Source: Desulfurivibrio dismutans (lineage in GTDB: Bacteria; Desulfobacterota; Desulfobulbia; Desulfobulbales; Desulfurivibrionaceae). Taken from it: 64,000 bases of DNA. The translations under genes and the position numbers were made by a program. Position 1 is the stretch's first letter; the number at the start of each line of letters is the position of its first letter. This document shows positions 41,887-49,894 of the stretch, one piece after another. Under the pieces are notes generated by a model that saw nothing but the letters and a program-made list of their open reading frames with translations, searched no databases and was not told the origin of the DNA. The stretch spans positions 37,432-101,431 of the forward strand of contig NZ_JARGDQ010000011.1 in the NCBI RefSeq assembly GCF_029210385.1, written 5' to 3'.

Positions 41887-42857
41887 ACCGGATGCGCCAA
41901 AAAACAACCGGCCACGGCCCCGCTGTCATCATCCACCTCGGCGCCGGACAGGGGCATGAGTTGGACAACTACCTCTCCCTCCGCCCCGAAAAAATCGTCC
42001 TGGTGGAAGCCGAACCGTCGGCCGTCCGCGCCCTTGAGCGCCGCACGGCCTCCCTGGCCCAGGTCGAAGTCTTGCCGGTGGCGGTTGCGGCGACCTCCGG
42101 CAAGGCCGTGCTGAAAGGGTTTAACCTGCCCCGGTTTAACAGCCTGCGCACCCCGAGCGGTATTACGGAACTGTTTCCCGGCCTGCGGCTACACAAGGAC
42201 TTCGAAGTGAACGCGCTGACCACCCCGGACCTGATCAATAAAATCGGCCCAACCGCGGAGCAGGAAAACTGGCTGGTTATTGATGTTCCCGGCGAAGAAG
42301 CCGAGGTTCTCGAGGCCCTGCAGCAGGCGGGCAGGCTTCATCTCTTCGACCGGATCGTGCTCCATTGCGGCAAGGTGGCGTTGTACGAGGGTGGGCGGGA
42401 TGCCGAGCTGCTGCTCCGGCTTCTGGATGATAACGGTTTCGAGGTGGTGAGCTGTGAGGCCGAGATGGACCCGGACCGCCCCTGCTGGGTGTTGCAAAAA
42501 AATCTTCTCAAAATCGAAAACCGGGAGCTGCGATCTCAGCTTGAGCAACTGAAGCAGGCCAAGGCGGAACAGGCCAAGCTGGCGGCCGAGCGCCAGGCCA
42601 AGCTCAATGAGTTGATCAAGTCCCGCGACGAGCAGAGCCATCACGTGTCGGAACTCAAGACACAACTGGATCAAGCCACCCAGGCCAAGGCGGAACAGGC
42701 CAAGCTGGCGAGCGAGCGTCAGAATAGGATTAAACAACTGGAATCGACCTTGGCGGAATTTGAATCCCGCCAGGGCCTGCTGGCCGAAGAGATGGCCCGG
42801 GCCGAAGGCCAGATCGACCTGATCAAGGATGTCTTGTTGCGCGATCCGGGATTATGA
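41883..42857 (+). CDS. FkbM-type SAM methyltransferase with coiled-coil tail
   Basis: The N-terminal 200 residues of this 324-residue protein match FkbM methyltransferases: IIHLGAGQGHELDNYLSL is the SAM motif, followed by KIVLVEAEPSAVRAL, and WLVIDVPGEEAEVLEAL. The C-terminal 120 residues are a coiled coil containing an imperfect internal repeat built on QAKAEQAKLA-ERQ (near 220 and 255). FkbM enzymes O-methylate sugars or other small units. Its place after the phosphonate genes suggests methylation of a glycan or phosphonate substituent. It is the last gene before the heptamer-rich island. Confidence 0.85.
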   Translation: MNRMRQKTTGHGPAVIIHLGAGQGHELDNYLSLRPEKIVLVEAEPSAVRALERRTASLAQVEVLPVAVAATSGKAVLKGFNLPRFNSLRTPSGITELFPGLRLHKDFEVNALTTPDLINKIGPTAEQENWLVIDVPGEEAEVLEALQQAGRLHLFDRIVLHCGKVALYEGGRDAELLLRLLDDNGFEVVSCEAEMDPDRPCWVLQKNLLKIENRELRSQLEQLKQAKAEQAKLAAERQAKLNELIKSRDEQSHHVSELKTQLDQATQAKAEQAKLASERQNRIKQLESTLAEFESRQGLLAEEMARAEGQIDLIKDVLLRDPGL

Positions 42858-42896
42858 TGGAATTGGCATAAAATGGTGTCTGACCTTGTTTGTTTT

Positions 42897-42957
42897 CAAG
42901 GGGCAAGGGGCAAGGGGCAAGGGGCAAGGGGCTAGGGGCTAGCAGGGGTGAGGGGCT
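42897..42957. repeat. heptamer tract 1 (G-rich on plus strand)
   Basis: Seven-base units CAAGGGG/CTAGGGG repeat on the plus strand, the opposite orientation to all later tracts. It is preceded at about 42873 by TGGTGTCTGACC, a sequence repeated at about 43386 beyond tract 2. It could form G-quadruplex DNA. Confidence 0.85.
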
Positions 42958-42979
42958 ATGATTGGTGGTTGGGGGGGGG

Positions 42980-43333
42980 ATGCGATTTGAGGATCTGGAG
43001 GTTTGGAAGCGGTCGGCGCGGTTGAGTGCGGAGATATACAAAACGCTGGCCGAGTTGCGGGACTTTGGCTATCGGGATCAGATCACTCGGGCCGGATTAT
43101 CGATACCATCCAATATCGCTGAAGGATACGAACGGGATGGCAACAAAGAAATCGCCAACTTCCTCAACTACGCCAAGGGCTCGGCAGGAGAACTGCGAAC
43201 ACAAACCTACATCGGCATAGAAATCGGCTACATCCCCAAAGACACCGGTCGCAAATGGCTCACCGAAGCAGAGGAAATCTCCCGCATGCTCCACGCCCTA
43301 ATAAAAACCATCCGCACCAGAACAAAACCATAA
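42980..43333 (+). CDS. four-helix bundle protein (23S rRNA intervening-sequence family)
   Basis: The 117-residue protein has the IVP/four-helix-bundle pattern: FEDLEVWKRSARLSAEIYK, then RDQITRAGLSIPSNIAEGYERDG, then NFLNYAKGSAGELRTQ and a final helix. Such proteins occur in intervening sequences of 23S rRNA genes and as free-standing, often mobile, ORFs; function is uncertain. The gene is flanked by inverted heptamer tracts and copies of TGGTGTCTGACC, so the block 42868-43402 looks like a cassette. Confidence 0.85.
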   Translation: MRFEDLEVWKRSARLSAEIYKTLAELRDFGYRDQITRAGLSIPSNIAEGYERDGNKEIANFLNYAKGSAGELRTQTYIGIEIGYIPKDTGRKWLTEAEEISRMLHALIKTIRTRTKP

Positions 43334-43337
43334 ACAA

Positions 43338-43434
43338 ACCCCTCACCCCTTGCCCCTAGCCCCTTGCCCCTTGAACCTCAAAATTGGTGTCTGACCCCAA
43401 TTCCCCCCCCTTGAACCTTGCCCCTTGCCCCTTA
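43338..43434. repeat. heptamer tract 2 (C-rich on plus strand)
   Basis: Units CCCCTCA, CCCCTTG, CCCCTAG and AACCTCA run to 43380, then TGGTGTCTGACCCC interrupts, and further CCCCTTG/AACCTTG units follow from 43408. The tract separates the four-helix-bundle gene from the first toxin-antitoxin pair. Confidence 0.85.
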
Positions 43435-43469
43435 CCGCCGGCCGTCAAAATCACGGCTTGACGCATATT

Positions 43470-43508
43470 TTATTTTGCATTACCGTTCGTATATGTAATG
43501 CAAAATAA
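43470..43508. promoter_or_regulatory. palindromic operator of the first antitoxin-toxin pair
   Basis: A 14-bp perfect inverted repeat (TTATTTTGCATTAC and its complement) with an 11-base spacer lies just before the ribosome-binding site AAGGAGGT. A TTGACG -35-like box stands at 43458. Autorepression by the AbrB-like antitoxin is the usual arrangement. Confidence 0.75.
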
Positions 43509-43524
43509 GAAAGGAGGTTTTCCC

Positions 43525-43761
43525 GTGTCATTCTCGGTAACTATTACAGCTAAAGGGCAGATCACCATTCCCAGTAAGATCCGAAAATTTCTTGACTCCC
43601 GCATCGTGGAGATTGATGTGGTGGACGGCGAGGTTCGGATCAAACCGGTACGGAGCGTGGCGGGCGTCCTTGCCGACCATGCCAAGGGCAGGGAAGCGAA
43701 ACCCCTGCATGAAATCCGGGAAAAGGTGTGGGAGGAGGTTGCCCGTGACCGGAAAGGCTGA
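43525..43761 (+). CDS. AbrB/MazE-type antitoxin of a PIN toxin system
   Basis: The 78-residue protein has a swapped-hairpin AbrB DNA-binding domain (SFSVTITAKGQITIPSKIRKFL) and a C-terminal arm (KPLHEIREKVWEEVARDRKG) that would bind the toxin. The start GTG at 43525 is spaced seven bases from AAGGAGGT; an in-frame ATG at 43498 lies inside the operator. It overlaps the toxin gene by 17 bases. Confidence 0.88.
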   Translation: MSFSVTITAKGQITIPSKIRKFLDSRIVEIDVVDGEVRIKPVRSVAGVLADHAKGREAKPLHEIREKVWEEVARDRKG

Positions 43762-44143
43762 TTCTCTGCCCGACACCAATGTAGTGCTTCGCTATCTCTT
43801 GCGAGATGATCCGGAGCAGTTTGCCAAAGTCGAAACATTCTTTGAAGAAGTTCGCACCGGCACCCGGCGGGCTCTCTTCATGGAAGGGGTGCTGCTGGAA
43901 TGCCTTTATGTGCTGACAAAATACTATCAGGTGCCCCGCCAGGAGGCTGCCCGGGCTTTGTCCGATCTTCTTCTCTACAAGGGAATCGTAAACCCGAACA
44001 AGGCGATCCTGGCTGACGGGCTAAACTATTTTGCCACCAGCAACCTTGATCCGGTGGATTGCTTCCTCCTTGCCAAGTCCAGAATCGACAAATTGCCCAT
44101 TTTCTCCTTTGATAAGGCGCTCAACAAGGCTTCCCGCAAGTGA
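43745..44143 (+). CDS. PIN-domain ribonuclease toxin (VapC-like)
   Basis: The 132-residue protein has PIN acidic residues at PDTNVVLRYLL, in the LLECLYVL helix, at NLDPVDCFLLAKS and in FSFDKAL. It starts with GTG at 43745 inside the antitoxin gene. PIN toxins cleave tRNA or rRNA. The paired AbrB antitoxin and overlap make a type II module very likely. About 260 bases follow without a gene; they contain a possible gene remnant (ISRPEIPALVTNLRSVL, near 44180) and tract 3. Confidence 0.9.
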   Translation: MTGKADSLPDTNVVLRYLLRDDPEQFAKVETFFEEVRTGTRRALFMEGVLLECLYVLTKYYQVPRQEAARALSDLLLYKGIVNPNKAILADGLNYFATSNLDPVDCFLLAKSRIDKLPIFSFDKALNKASRK

Positions 44144-44250
44144 TTCAGAGATCCAGAGATCATCCCACCGCGGCCTTGGTTATCTCGCGGCCGGAAATCC
44201 CTGCGCTAGTAACCAATTTGCGCTCGGTCCTCGAAGATTTAAAGAGTTTC

Positions 44251-44338
44251 ACCCCTAGCCCCTAGCCCCTAGCCCCTTGAACCTTGAACCTCAAACCTTG
44301 AACCTCAAACCTTGCCCCTTGCAATTCCCCCCCCTTGC
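44251..44338. repeat. heptamer tract 3
   Basis: CCCCTAG, CCCCTTG, AACCTTG, AACCTCA and AAACCTTG-type units occur in mixed order. The tract separates two toxin-antitoxin cassettes. Confidence 0.85.
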
Positions 44339-44405
44339 CGAAAATTTGTTGCCGTGCTAGCATATCAGCATATGCCAAGACATATACAATGTTTGGGAGG
44401 AGATT

Positions 44406-44645
44406 ATGCAGACTGAAAGACATGTGCGACTTTTTAAAAATGGGCGTAATCAGGCGGTACGGATTCCCCGGGAGTATGAACTGCCTGGCGATGAAGCGGT
44501 GATCCGCCGGGAAGGCAACAGGCTGATCATTGAAGCGGTGCAGCGCCGTTCCCTGCTGGCGACTCTGGCCGATTGGGAGCCCCTGGCCGAAGATTTCCCC
44601 GATGTAGATGAAGCGCTGCCGCCTCTTGATGACATTGAGTTGTAA
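44406..44645 (+). CDS. VapB-family antitoxin
   Basis: The 79-residue protein has the VapB/AbrB start RHVRLFKNGRNQAVRIPREYELPGDEAVIRR and a C-terminal acidic arm (DWEPLAEDFPDVDEALPPLDD) for toxin binding. GGGAGGAG precedes the ATG. A short palindrome GCATATGC at about 44369 and a CATATAC -10-like box lie upstream. The toxin ATG follows its stop by one base. Confidence 0.92.
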   Translation: MQTERHVRLFKNGRNQAVRIPREYELPGDEAVIRREGNRLIIEAVQRRSLLATLADWEPLAEDFPDVDEALPPLDDIEL

Positions 44646-44646
44646 G

Positions 44647-45054
44647 ATGGACGGTTTTGTTTACCTGCTGGATACCAATATCATTTCCGATCTGATCCGG
44701 AACCCGGCCGGCAAAGTGGCGCAGCAAATTGCCGCAAAGGGAGAAAGGGCCGTCTGCACCAGCATTGTGGTTGCCTGTGAGTTGCGCTTTGGGGCTCGCA
44801 AGAAGGGATCTGCGATTATTGCGGCCAGAGTGGAAGAGATCCTTGCCGTCATCGAAGTTCTGGCGCTGGATGCTGGTGCTGATCGCCATTACGCCGAGAT
44901 TCGTGCGGAACTGGAAGCGCACGGTACCCCCATCGGCCCCAATGATCTACTGATCGCTTCCCACGCCCTTTCCTGCGGACTGACAGTGGTTACCGCCAAC
45001 ATCATCGAATTTTCAAGAATTACCAACCTCTCTACAGAGAACTGGCTGAAGTGA
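44647..45054 (+). CDS. VapC-family PIN-domain toxin
   Basis: The 135-residue protein has YLLDTNIISDLIRNP, the SIVVACELRFGARK helix, the GPNDLLIASHAL acidic site and VTANIIEFSRI, the standard VapC pattern. It resembles VapC enzymes that cut initiator tRNA, although the target is not provable here. The ATG lies one base after vapB. The 276 bases downstream hold tract 4 and the AbiE promoter. Confidence 0.93.
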   Translation: MDGFVYLLDTNIISDLIRNPAGKVAQQIAAKGERAVCTSIVVACELRFGARKKGSAIIAARVEEILAVIEVLALDAGADRHYAEIRAELEAHGTPIGPNDLLIASHALSCGLTVVTANIIEFSRITNLSTENWLK

Positions 45055-45112
45055 AGAAACCCAGGAAATTGGCAGTAAATTGGTAACCCCAATTTACTGC
45101 GCTGCTACCATC

Positions 45113-45223
45113 ACCCCTAACCCCTAACCCCCAGCCCCCAGCCCCCAGCCCCCAGCCCCCAGCCCCTTGAACCTTGCCCCTTGCCCCTTGCCCCTCAACC
45201 CTTGCCCCTTAAACCTTACCCTA
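45113..45223. repeat. heptamer tract 4
   Basis: The tract begins with CCCCTAA, passes through five CCCCCAG units, then CCCCTTG/AACCTTG, ending AAACCTTACC. Runs of one variant side by side suggest recent slippage expansion. Confidence 0.85.
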
Positions 45224-45260
45224 GTGGATTTCGGCTAAGCCCTGTTCAACACCGCCGATG

Positions 45261-45314
45261 TTGACAGTCTGATTTTTTTGGTATACATAAAGTTATATTA
45301 ACCGTAACCTTATG
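45261..45314 (+). promoter_or_regulatory. promoter and inverted-repeat operator of the AbiE module
   Basis: TTGACA at 45261 and TACATA at 45284 are spaced by 17 bases. CATAAAGTTA (45286-45295) and TAACCTTATG (45305-45314) form an imperfect inverted repeat over the start region. AbiEi antitoxins repress their promoters through inverted repeats, so this is the likely binding site. Confidence 0.68.
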
Positions 45315-45330
45315 TGGACCATGGTGGCCT

Positions 45331-45879
45331 ATGCAGCCGATTAAACAACTGGCAAAGATTCTTGCTGGACTGGCGGATGATGAACATTACCTGTTTTCCC
45401 TTGCCGACCTGAAGGGTGCAATGCCCGAACAAAGTCAGGGTGGATTCAAGGCGCTGGTATGCAGAGGGGTAAAGGATGGCTTGCTTAAGCGTATCTGCCG
45501 CGGGTTATACCTGTATCCGTCGGTTGACTATGCCGGTGGATTGGTGCTTTTTCACGCGGCGGCGAGATTGCGGGCCGATGCGTTTAATTATATCAGCCTA
45601 GAGACGGCGCTCAGCGATGCCGGGGTGATTTCTCAGATTCCTATAAACTGGATCACCTTGATGTCTTCCGGTCGCAGTCACATTGTAAATTGTGGTGAAT
45701 TCGGTCGTATTGAGTTTGTTCACACCAAGAAGCGGCCGGAGAATTTGACGGATCACCTGATCTACGACTCCCGTTGTCGTTTGTGGCGTGCATCCGTTGC
45801 CTTGGCAATAAAGGATATGCGGGCCACCAAACGGAGTACCGATTTAATTGATTGGAATGCAGCCAATGAACTTGTTTGA
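45331..45879 (+). CDS. AbiEi-type antitoxin/repressor
   Basis: The 182-residue protein has an N-terminal winged-helix region (YLFSLADLKGAMPEQSQGGFKALVCRGVKDGLLKR, ending GLYLYP) and a C-terminal domain (NYISLETALSDAGVISQIPI) characteristic of AbiEi. It pairs with the overlapping AbiEii nucleotidyltransferase as a type IV toxin-antitoxin and phage-defence module. Its base composition is visibly more AT-rich than the chromosome around it, a sign of transfer. Confidence 0.9.
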   Translation: MQPIKQLAKILAGLADDEHYLFSLADLKGAMPEQSQGGFKALVCRGVKDGLLKRICRGLYLYPSVDYAGGLVLFHAAARLRADAFNYISLETALSDAGVISQIPINWITLMSSGRSHIVNCGEFGRIEFVHTKKRPENLTDHLIYDSRCRLWRASVALAIKDMRATKRSTDLIDWNAANELV

Positions 45880-46762
45880 TCAACTCGTCCTTCAGGCAAT
45901 GAAAAATAAGGCTGAGCTTGCGCCGTTGCGTATGGTGGTTGAGAAAGAGCTTCTTCATCACGATATCATTCGCGAAATGAGTGTAGCCGGCCTTCTCGAT
46001 TCCCTGACCTTTATCGGTGGGACTTGCCTGCGGGCCTGTTATGGTTCTAATCGGTTGAGTGAGGATTTAGATTTTACGGGGGGAAAAAACTTTAACCGGA
46101 AGACGCTGAGCGATTTGGCTGCTATTCTTGTTGACAGGCTGGAAGCGAAATATGGTTTGCATGTTACGGTGGGTGAGCCGAAGAAAGATACCGGGAATGT
46201 CGATACCTGGAAGATGAACGTTGTCACCAGGCCGGAACAAAAATCGCTGCCTTCCCAAAGAATAAATATCGATATATGTACCCTGCCCAGCCATGATAGG
46301 CGCCCTATGATGTTGCGCAACCATTACGGTGTCGAGATGGGAACCTCGGGCCTGATCATTCAGGCGCAAAGCCGGGAAGAAATCCTGGCTGATAAACTTG
46401 TTGCCCTGGCCTTACGAGCAAACCGGCTTAAAAATCGTGATCTTTGGGATATTGTCTGGCTGAAGCAGCAAGGTATTGATCTGCCGCTTGGTTTGATCCC
46501 GAAAAAGATTCTGGATCGTCATCGGAGTACGGCAGAATTTCTGGATTTGCTGAATGAGCGTAAGTCCAAATTGCAGATGAATGCAGTGCTCCGCACTGAT
46601 TTTATTCAAGAAATGAGACGATTCCTGCCTGCGCGCATCGTGGCGGAAACGATTGAGAATGAAGAGTTCTGGTCTTATCTGACCAGTGTTGTCTGCGCGG
46701 AATGTGAACAGGTGGCGCAGTCACTCGGGAACGTTTTTGAACCGCCCAGGTTTAAGATGTAG
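45866..46762 (+). CDS. AbiEii/AbiGii nucleotidyltransferase toxin
   Basis: The 298-residue protein has the nucleotidyltransferase signature FIGGTCLRACYGSNRLSEDLDF (near 44-65) and a later region REEILADKLVALALRANRLKNRDLWDI, both diagnostic of AbiEii. Such toxins transfer nucleotides to tRNA ends or similar targets. The start is ATG 45866, overlapping abiEi by 14 bases; ATG 45857 is also possible. The composition is AT-rich like its partner. Confidence 0.92.
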   Translation: MNLFDQLVLQAMKNKAELAPLRMVVEKELLHHDIIREMSVAGLLDSLTFIGGTCLRACYGSNRLSEDLDFTGGKNFNRKTLSDLAAILVDRLEAKYGLHVTVGEPKKDTGNVDTWKMNVVTRPEQKSLPSQRINIDICTLPSHDRRPMMLRNHYGVEMGTSGLIIQAQSREEILADKLVALALRANRLKNRDLWDIVWLKQQGIDLPLGLIPKKILDRHRSTAEFLDLLNERKSKLQMNAVLRTDFIQEMRRFLPARIVAETIENEEFWSYLTSVVCAECEQVAQSLGNVFEPPRFKM

Positions 46763-46789
46763 GCCCGGGCTGGGCCAAGGTTTGGCGGC

Positions 46790-46934
46790 AGCCCCCAGCC
46801 CCTTGAACCTTGCCCCTTGAAACTTGAACCTCACCCCTTGCCCCTTGCCCCTTGCAACTTGAACCCTGAACCTGCCCCACCCCTTGCCCCTTGCCCCTTG
46901 CCCCTTGCCCCTTGAACCTTGAACCTTGAACCAC
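46790..46934. repeat. heptamer tract 5
   Basis: About twenty units follow each other, mostly CCCCTTG with AACCTTG, AACCTCA, AAACTTG and CAACTTG. The tract ends directly at ACCGGCGCGGTGGTG, the first bases of the truncated ATPase fragment, exactly as tract 6 does. Confidence 0.88.
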
Positions 46935-47272
46935 CGGCGCGGTGGTGATCGAAGGGCCGAAAGCTTGCGGTAAGACGGCAACGGCCCGGAATCTGGCCGC
47001 CAGTGAAGTGCTCAAGGACATTAATCTGCTGGGTTTTTTATTTGAATCGCTGGTCATTCGTGACCTGCGGGTTTACGCCCAGGCCATGGATGCCGATGTC
47101 TTGCAATATCTTGATAACACGGGGCTGGAGGTGGATGCGGTGGTTCAGTGCGCCGATGGCCGTTGGGGTGCGTTTGAAATAAAACTGGGAGCAGGGATGG
47201 TGGCGCAAGGCGCGGCCTCTTTGTTGAAATTTGCGGGCCGCGTTGACACCGCCAGGTGCGGTTCCCCATCGC
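46935..47272 (+). pseudogene. internally deleted AAA/DUF4143 ATPase gene, copy 1
   Basis: The frame reads VVIEGPKACGKTATARNLAAS (Walker A) and then jumps to FLFESLVIRDLRVYAQAMDA and WGAFEIKLGAG, which belong to the DUF4143 C-terminus. The middle of the normal protein of about 400 residues and its N-terminus are missing. The same junction occurs in copies 2 and 3, so the deletion came before the copying. This copy breaks off at CCCCATCGC and is fused to an unrelated gene tail. Confidence 0.85.
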
Positions 47273-47366
47273 GGCCGGAAGCACCAACGAGCCTTTTTAC
47301 CTCATGGAGGACAAAGGCCTCATCGAGCTCGAACTGACGGAGGCCATGGTCAAAGCCGTAGGTTAA
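47271..47366 (+). pseudogene. 3' fragment of an unidentified gene
   Basis: The frame reads A-A-G-S-T-N-E-P-F-Y-L-M-E-D-K-G-L-I and continues to a TAA at 47364. It has protein-like codon use and no start, and is fused in a different frame to the truncated ATPase copy. I do not recognise the parent. Confidence 0.4.
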
Positions 47367-47435
47367 CTTACTAAAACAATTCCGTCCCCTTGTCCAGAGC
47401 TTGCAATTGGGTGTAAATGGGGGTAGCATTGGCGC

Positions 47436-48485
47436 ATGTTGCGTACCGACTCCCTCCAGATTACTCCGGAAATCCTGAGCATCATCGCCGGGATCGACGA
47501 GTTTAAAGGCGCCTGGCGCGCCCTGGGCACGCTTGCTCCCGACCGGCTGTCGGCCCTGCGACGGGTGGCCACCATCGAGAGCATCGGTTCGTCCACCCGC
47601 ATCGAGGGCAGCAAACTCTCCGACCGGGAAGTTGCCCGCCTGTTGGCTAACCTGGAGATCAAATCCTTCACCAGCCGTGACGAGCAAGAAGTGGCCGGTT
47701 ATGCCGAACTGATGGACCTGGTGTTTTCATCCTGGCAGGAGATCCCGTTCACCGAGAACCACATCAAGCAGTTGCACCAGATCCTTCTGCGTTACAGCGA
47801 GAAGGACACCCGACACCGCGGCAGCTACAAGACCCACCCTAACAGCGTCGCCGCCTTCGACGAGAACGGCGCGCAAATCGGCATCGTGTTCCAGACCGCC
47901 ACCCCATTCGACACACCCCGGCTGATGGCGGAGCTGGTGGAGTGGGTGAACCGTGAGCGCGAGACGGCCCGGCTCCATCCGCTGCTGGTCATCGCCCTGG
48001 TCGTCGTCGTGTTTCTGGCGATCCATCCCTTTCAGGACGGCAATGGTCGGCTCTCCCGCGTGCTGACCACCCTTCTGCTCCTGCAGGCCGGCTATGCCTA
48101 CGTTCCCTACAGCTCGTTGGAAAGCGTGGTTGAACAAAGCAAGGAAGACTACTACCTGGCGCTGCGGCAGACGCAAGGCACGATCCGCACGGATTCCCCG
48201 AACTGGCAGCCGTGGCTGGTCTTCTTCCTGCGCTCTCTGGCTGAGCAGGTGCGGCGACTGGAGAAGAAGATCGAGCGCGAGAAGATCGTGCTGGCAACCA
48301 TGCCTGAACTGCGGCTACAGATCGTCGAGTTCGCCCGCGAGCACGGCCGCGTCACCATGGGCGAGGCTATTAAGCTGACCGGGGCCGGCCGCAACACACT
48401 CAAACAGCATTTCCGGGCGCTGGTCGAACAAGGCACGCTGAACCAGCACGGCAGTGGCCGTGGAGTTTGGTACGACCTGCGGTAA
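47436..48485 (+). CDS. Fic family protein
   Basis: Fic proteins transfer AMP or other groups to target proteins. The 349-residue protein has the catalytic HPFQDGNGRLSR (near 195), an N-terminal inhibitory motif SSTRIEG (Glu of class II Fic) and a C-terminal winged-helix segment (LRLQIVEFAREHGRVTMGEAIKLTGAGRNTLKQHF). It is therefore self-inhibited without a separate antitoxin. A 63-base piece of its 3' region recurs at 49828. Confidence 0.93.
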   Translation: MLRTDSLQITPEILSIIAGIDEFKGAWRALGTLAPDRLSALRRVATIESIGSSTRIEGSKLSDREVARLLANLEIKSFTSRDEQEVAGYAELMDLVFSSWQEIPFTENHIKQLHQILLRYSEKDTRHRGSYKTHPNSVAAFDENGAQIGIVFQTATPFDTPRLMAELVEWVNRERETARLHPLLVIALVVVVFLAIHPFQDGNGRLSRVLTTLLLLQAGYAYVPYSSLESVVEQSKEDYYLALRQTQGTIRTDSPNWQPWLVFFLRSLAEQVRRLEKKIEREKIVLATMPELRLQIVEFAREHGRVTMGEAIKLTGAGRNTLKQHFRALVEQGTLNQHGSGRGVWYDLR

Positions 48486-48551
48486 GAATGATGAACCGGT
48501 CGTCGACGATAAAGTCGCCCGGGTCATGGTAATGCACCTGGTGCACCTTTG

Positions 48552-49712
48552 TCATCCAACCCCGACGGAATCCACCCGCTCCCAACCGGTGACTTCGATT
48601 CCCTCCTGGGTTCGAGTTTCCTTGCCGCCGTACACGAGGAAGGATTTTTCCACCTCCCCGCTCAACTTGGTAAAATAGTGCAAGCCCTTGAAAAAGGAGG
48701 AATTGATCGTCTGCCCGGCCTTTATTTCGACAATACGCTGAGCAATCCCCTGGTCCAGCACCAGGTCCACCTCGTTTCCCTTGTTGTCCCGAAAGTAGTA
48801 AAGGTTATCCGTCTTTCCCCGGTTGAACCGGCTTTTTAAGAGTTCCGAAACCACAAAGGTTTCAAACAGCGCCCCCCGCAGCGGATGGGTCGGCAGCTGC
48901 TCTTCGCTTTGGATGCCCAGCAGGAAACAGGCAAGCCCGGTATCGAGAAAGTAGAGTTTGGGCGACTTGATCACTCTTTTATTGAAATTCCGGTAATAGG
49001 GCGGGAGCAGCTTGATCAGAAAACTGGCCTCCAGGATAGAGAGCCAACTTTTGACGGTATTGTGATTCACCCCGCAGTCGTTGCCCAGGGATGAGAGGTT
49101 GAGGATCTGGCCGGTACGACCGGCGCATAATTTCAAAAAAACCTCGAAACGGGAAAGATCCTTGATGTTGATCAACATCCTGAGATCCCGTTCCACATAG
49201 GTGCCGACATAAAAGGCGAGGGCCTCGGTGGGGTTCAGATCCTGGTCGTAAATCCTGGGATAGCCGCCTCGGTAAAGCAGTTGATCGAGGCTGGCGATCT
49301 TACCGGTTTTTCTGACTTCGGCAACTGAAAGGGGCAGCAGTCTGACCAGGGCGGTCCTGCCCGCCAAGGATTGGCTTACCGTATTGAGAAGCTCGAAATT
49401 CTGGCTGCCGGTAATGATGTACCTGCCTGCCTGGCGGATCTCGTCCACTTCGACCTGGATGTAGGAGAGCAGGTCCGGCCCCCTCTGAATCTCGTCGATG
49501 ATCGCACCGTCCGGAAAACGGGCCAGGAACCCCTTCGGGTCCCGCTCCGCGAACCCCCGTTCATCGATGCTCTCCAGATTCACATATGCCCGGTCGGGAA
49601 AAAGCATCCGGCAGAGCGTCGTCTTGCCGGATTGCCGCGGCCCGGTAATGGTCACCACCGGGTACTGGGCCGCATACTGGACAATCTTTTCAGCAACTTC
49701 TCTTTCGATCAT
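48552..49712 (-). CDS. AAA (AAA_14)/DUF4143 ATPase, full length
   Basis: The 386-residue protein has Walker A TITGPRQSGKTTL, Walker B AIIDEIQRGP, sensor-like IITGSQNFELL, and a DUF4143 domain ending ALFETFVVSELLKSRF and EVDLVLDQGIAQRIVEIKAG, a nuclease-like core. The function of this abundant family is unsettled. It is not the parent of the three truncated copies, whose sequence differs. The ATG at 49712 has GAGG upstream; GTG 49730 would add six residues. It is opposite to its neighbours. Confidence 0.9.
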   Translation of the reverse strand: MIEREVAEKIVQYAAQYPVVTITGPRQSGKTTLCRMLFPDRAYVNLESIDERGFAERDPKGFLARFPDGAIIDEIQRGPDLLSYIQVEVDEIRQAGRYIITGSQNFELLNTVSQSLAGRTALVRLLPLSVAEVRKTGKIASLDQLLYRGGYPRIYDQDLNPTEALAFYVGTYVERDLRMLINIKDLSRFEVFLKLCAGRTGQILNLSSLGNDCGVNHNTVKSWLSILEASFLIKLLPPYYRNFNKRVIKSPKLYFLDTGLACFLLGIQSEEQLPTHPLRGALFETFVVSELLKSRFNRGKTDNLYYFRDNKGNEVDLVLDQGIAQRIVEIKAGQTINSSFFKGLHYFTKLSGEVEKSFLVYGGKETRTQEGIEVTGWERVDSVGVG

Positions 49713-49827
49713 GGGATGTGCCTCAAGCACTGGTTCTGGTTATCGCTGAAATAGCGGGCGCTTCTCCCGGCATCAAGAGGGGTCATACCCCTTCTGGTAC
49801 AAATTGTCAACGCAAGAAGCAATCAGT

Positions 49828-49890
49828 ACCGGCCGCAACACGCTCAAACAGCATTTCCGGGCGCAGGTCGAACAAGGCACGCTGAACCAG
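49828..49890 (+). pseudogene. fragment of the Fic gene 3' region
   Basis: These 63 bases match 48383-48445 of the Fic gene with only a few changes (CGCAACACGCTCAAACAG against CGCAACACACTCAAACAG). The fragment has no start and is joined to the end of an ATPase gene. The 364-base stretch 49731-50094 holds only this, the next fragment and tract 6. Confidence 0.8.
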
Positions 49891-49894
49891 AAAT

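Noticed and set aside
44150..44240. Small gene after the first PIN toxin
   Set aside because: A protein-like stretch (ISRPEIPALVTNLRSVL) is seen, but there is no start, no ribosome-binding site and no recognisable family; it may be a remnant.
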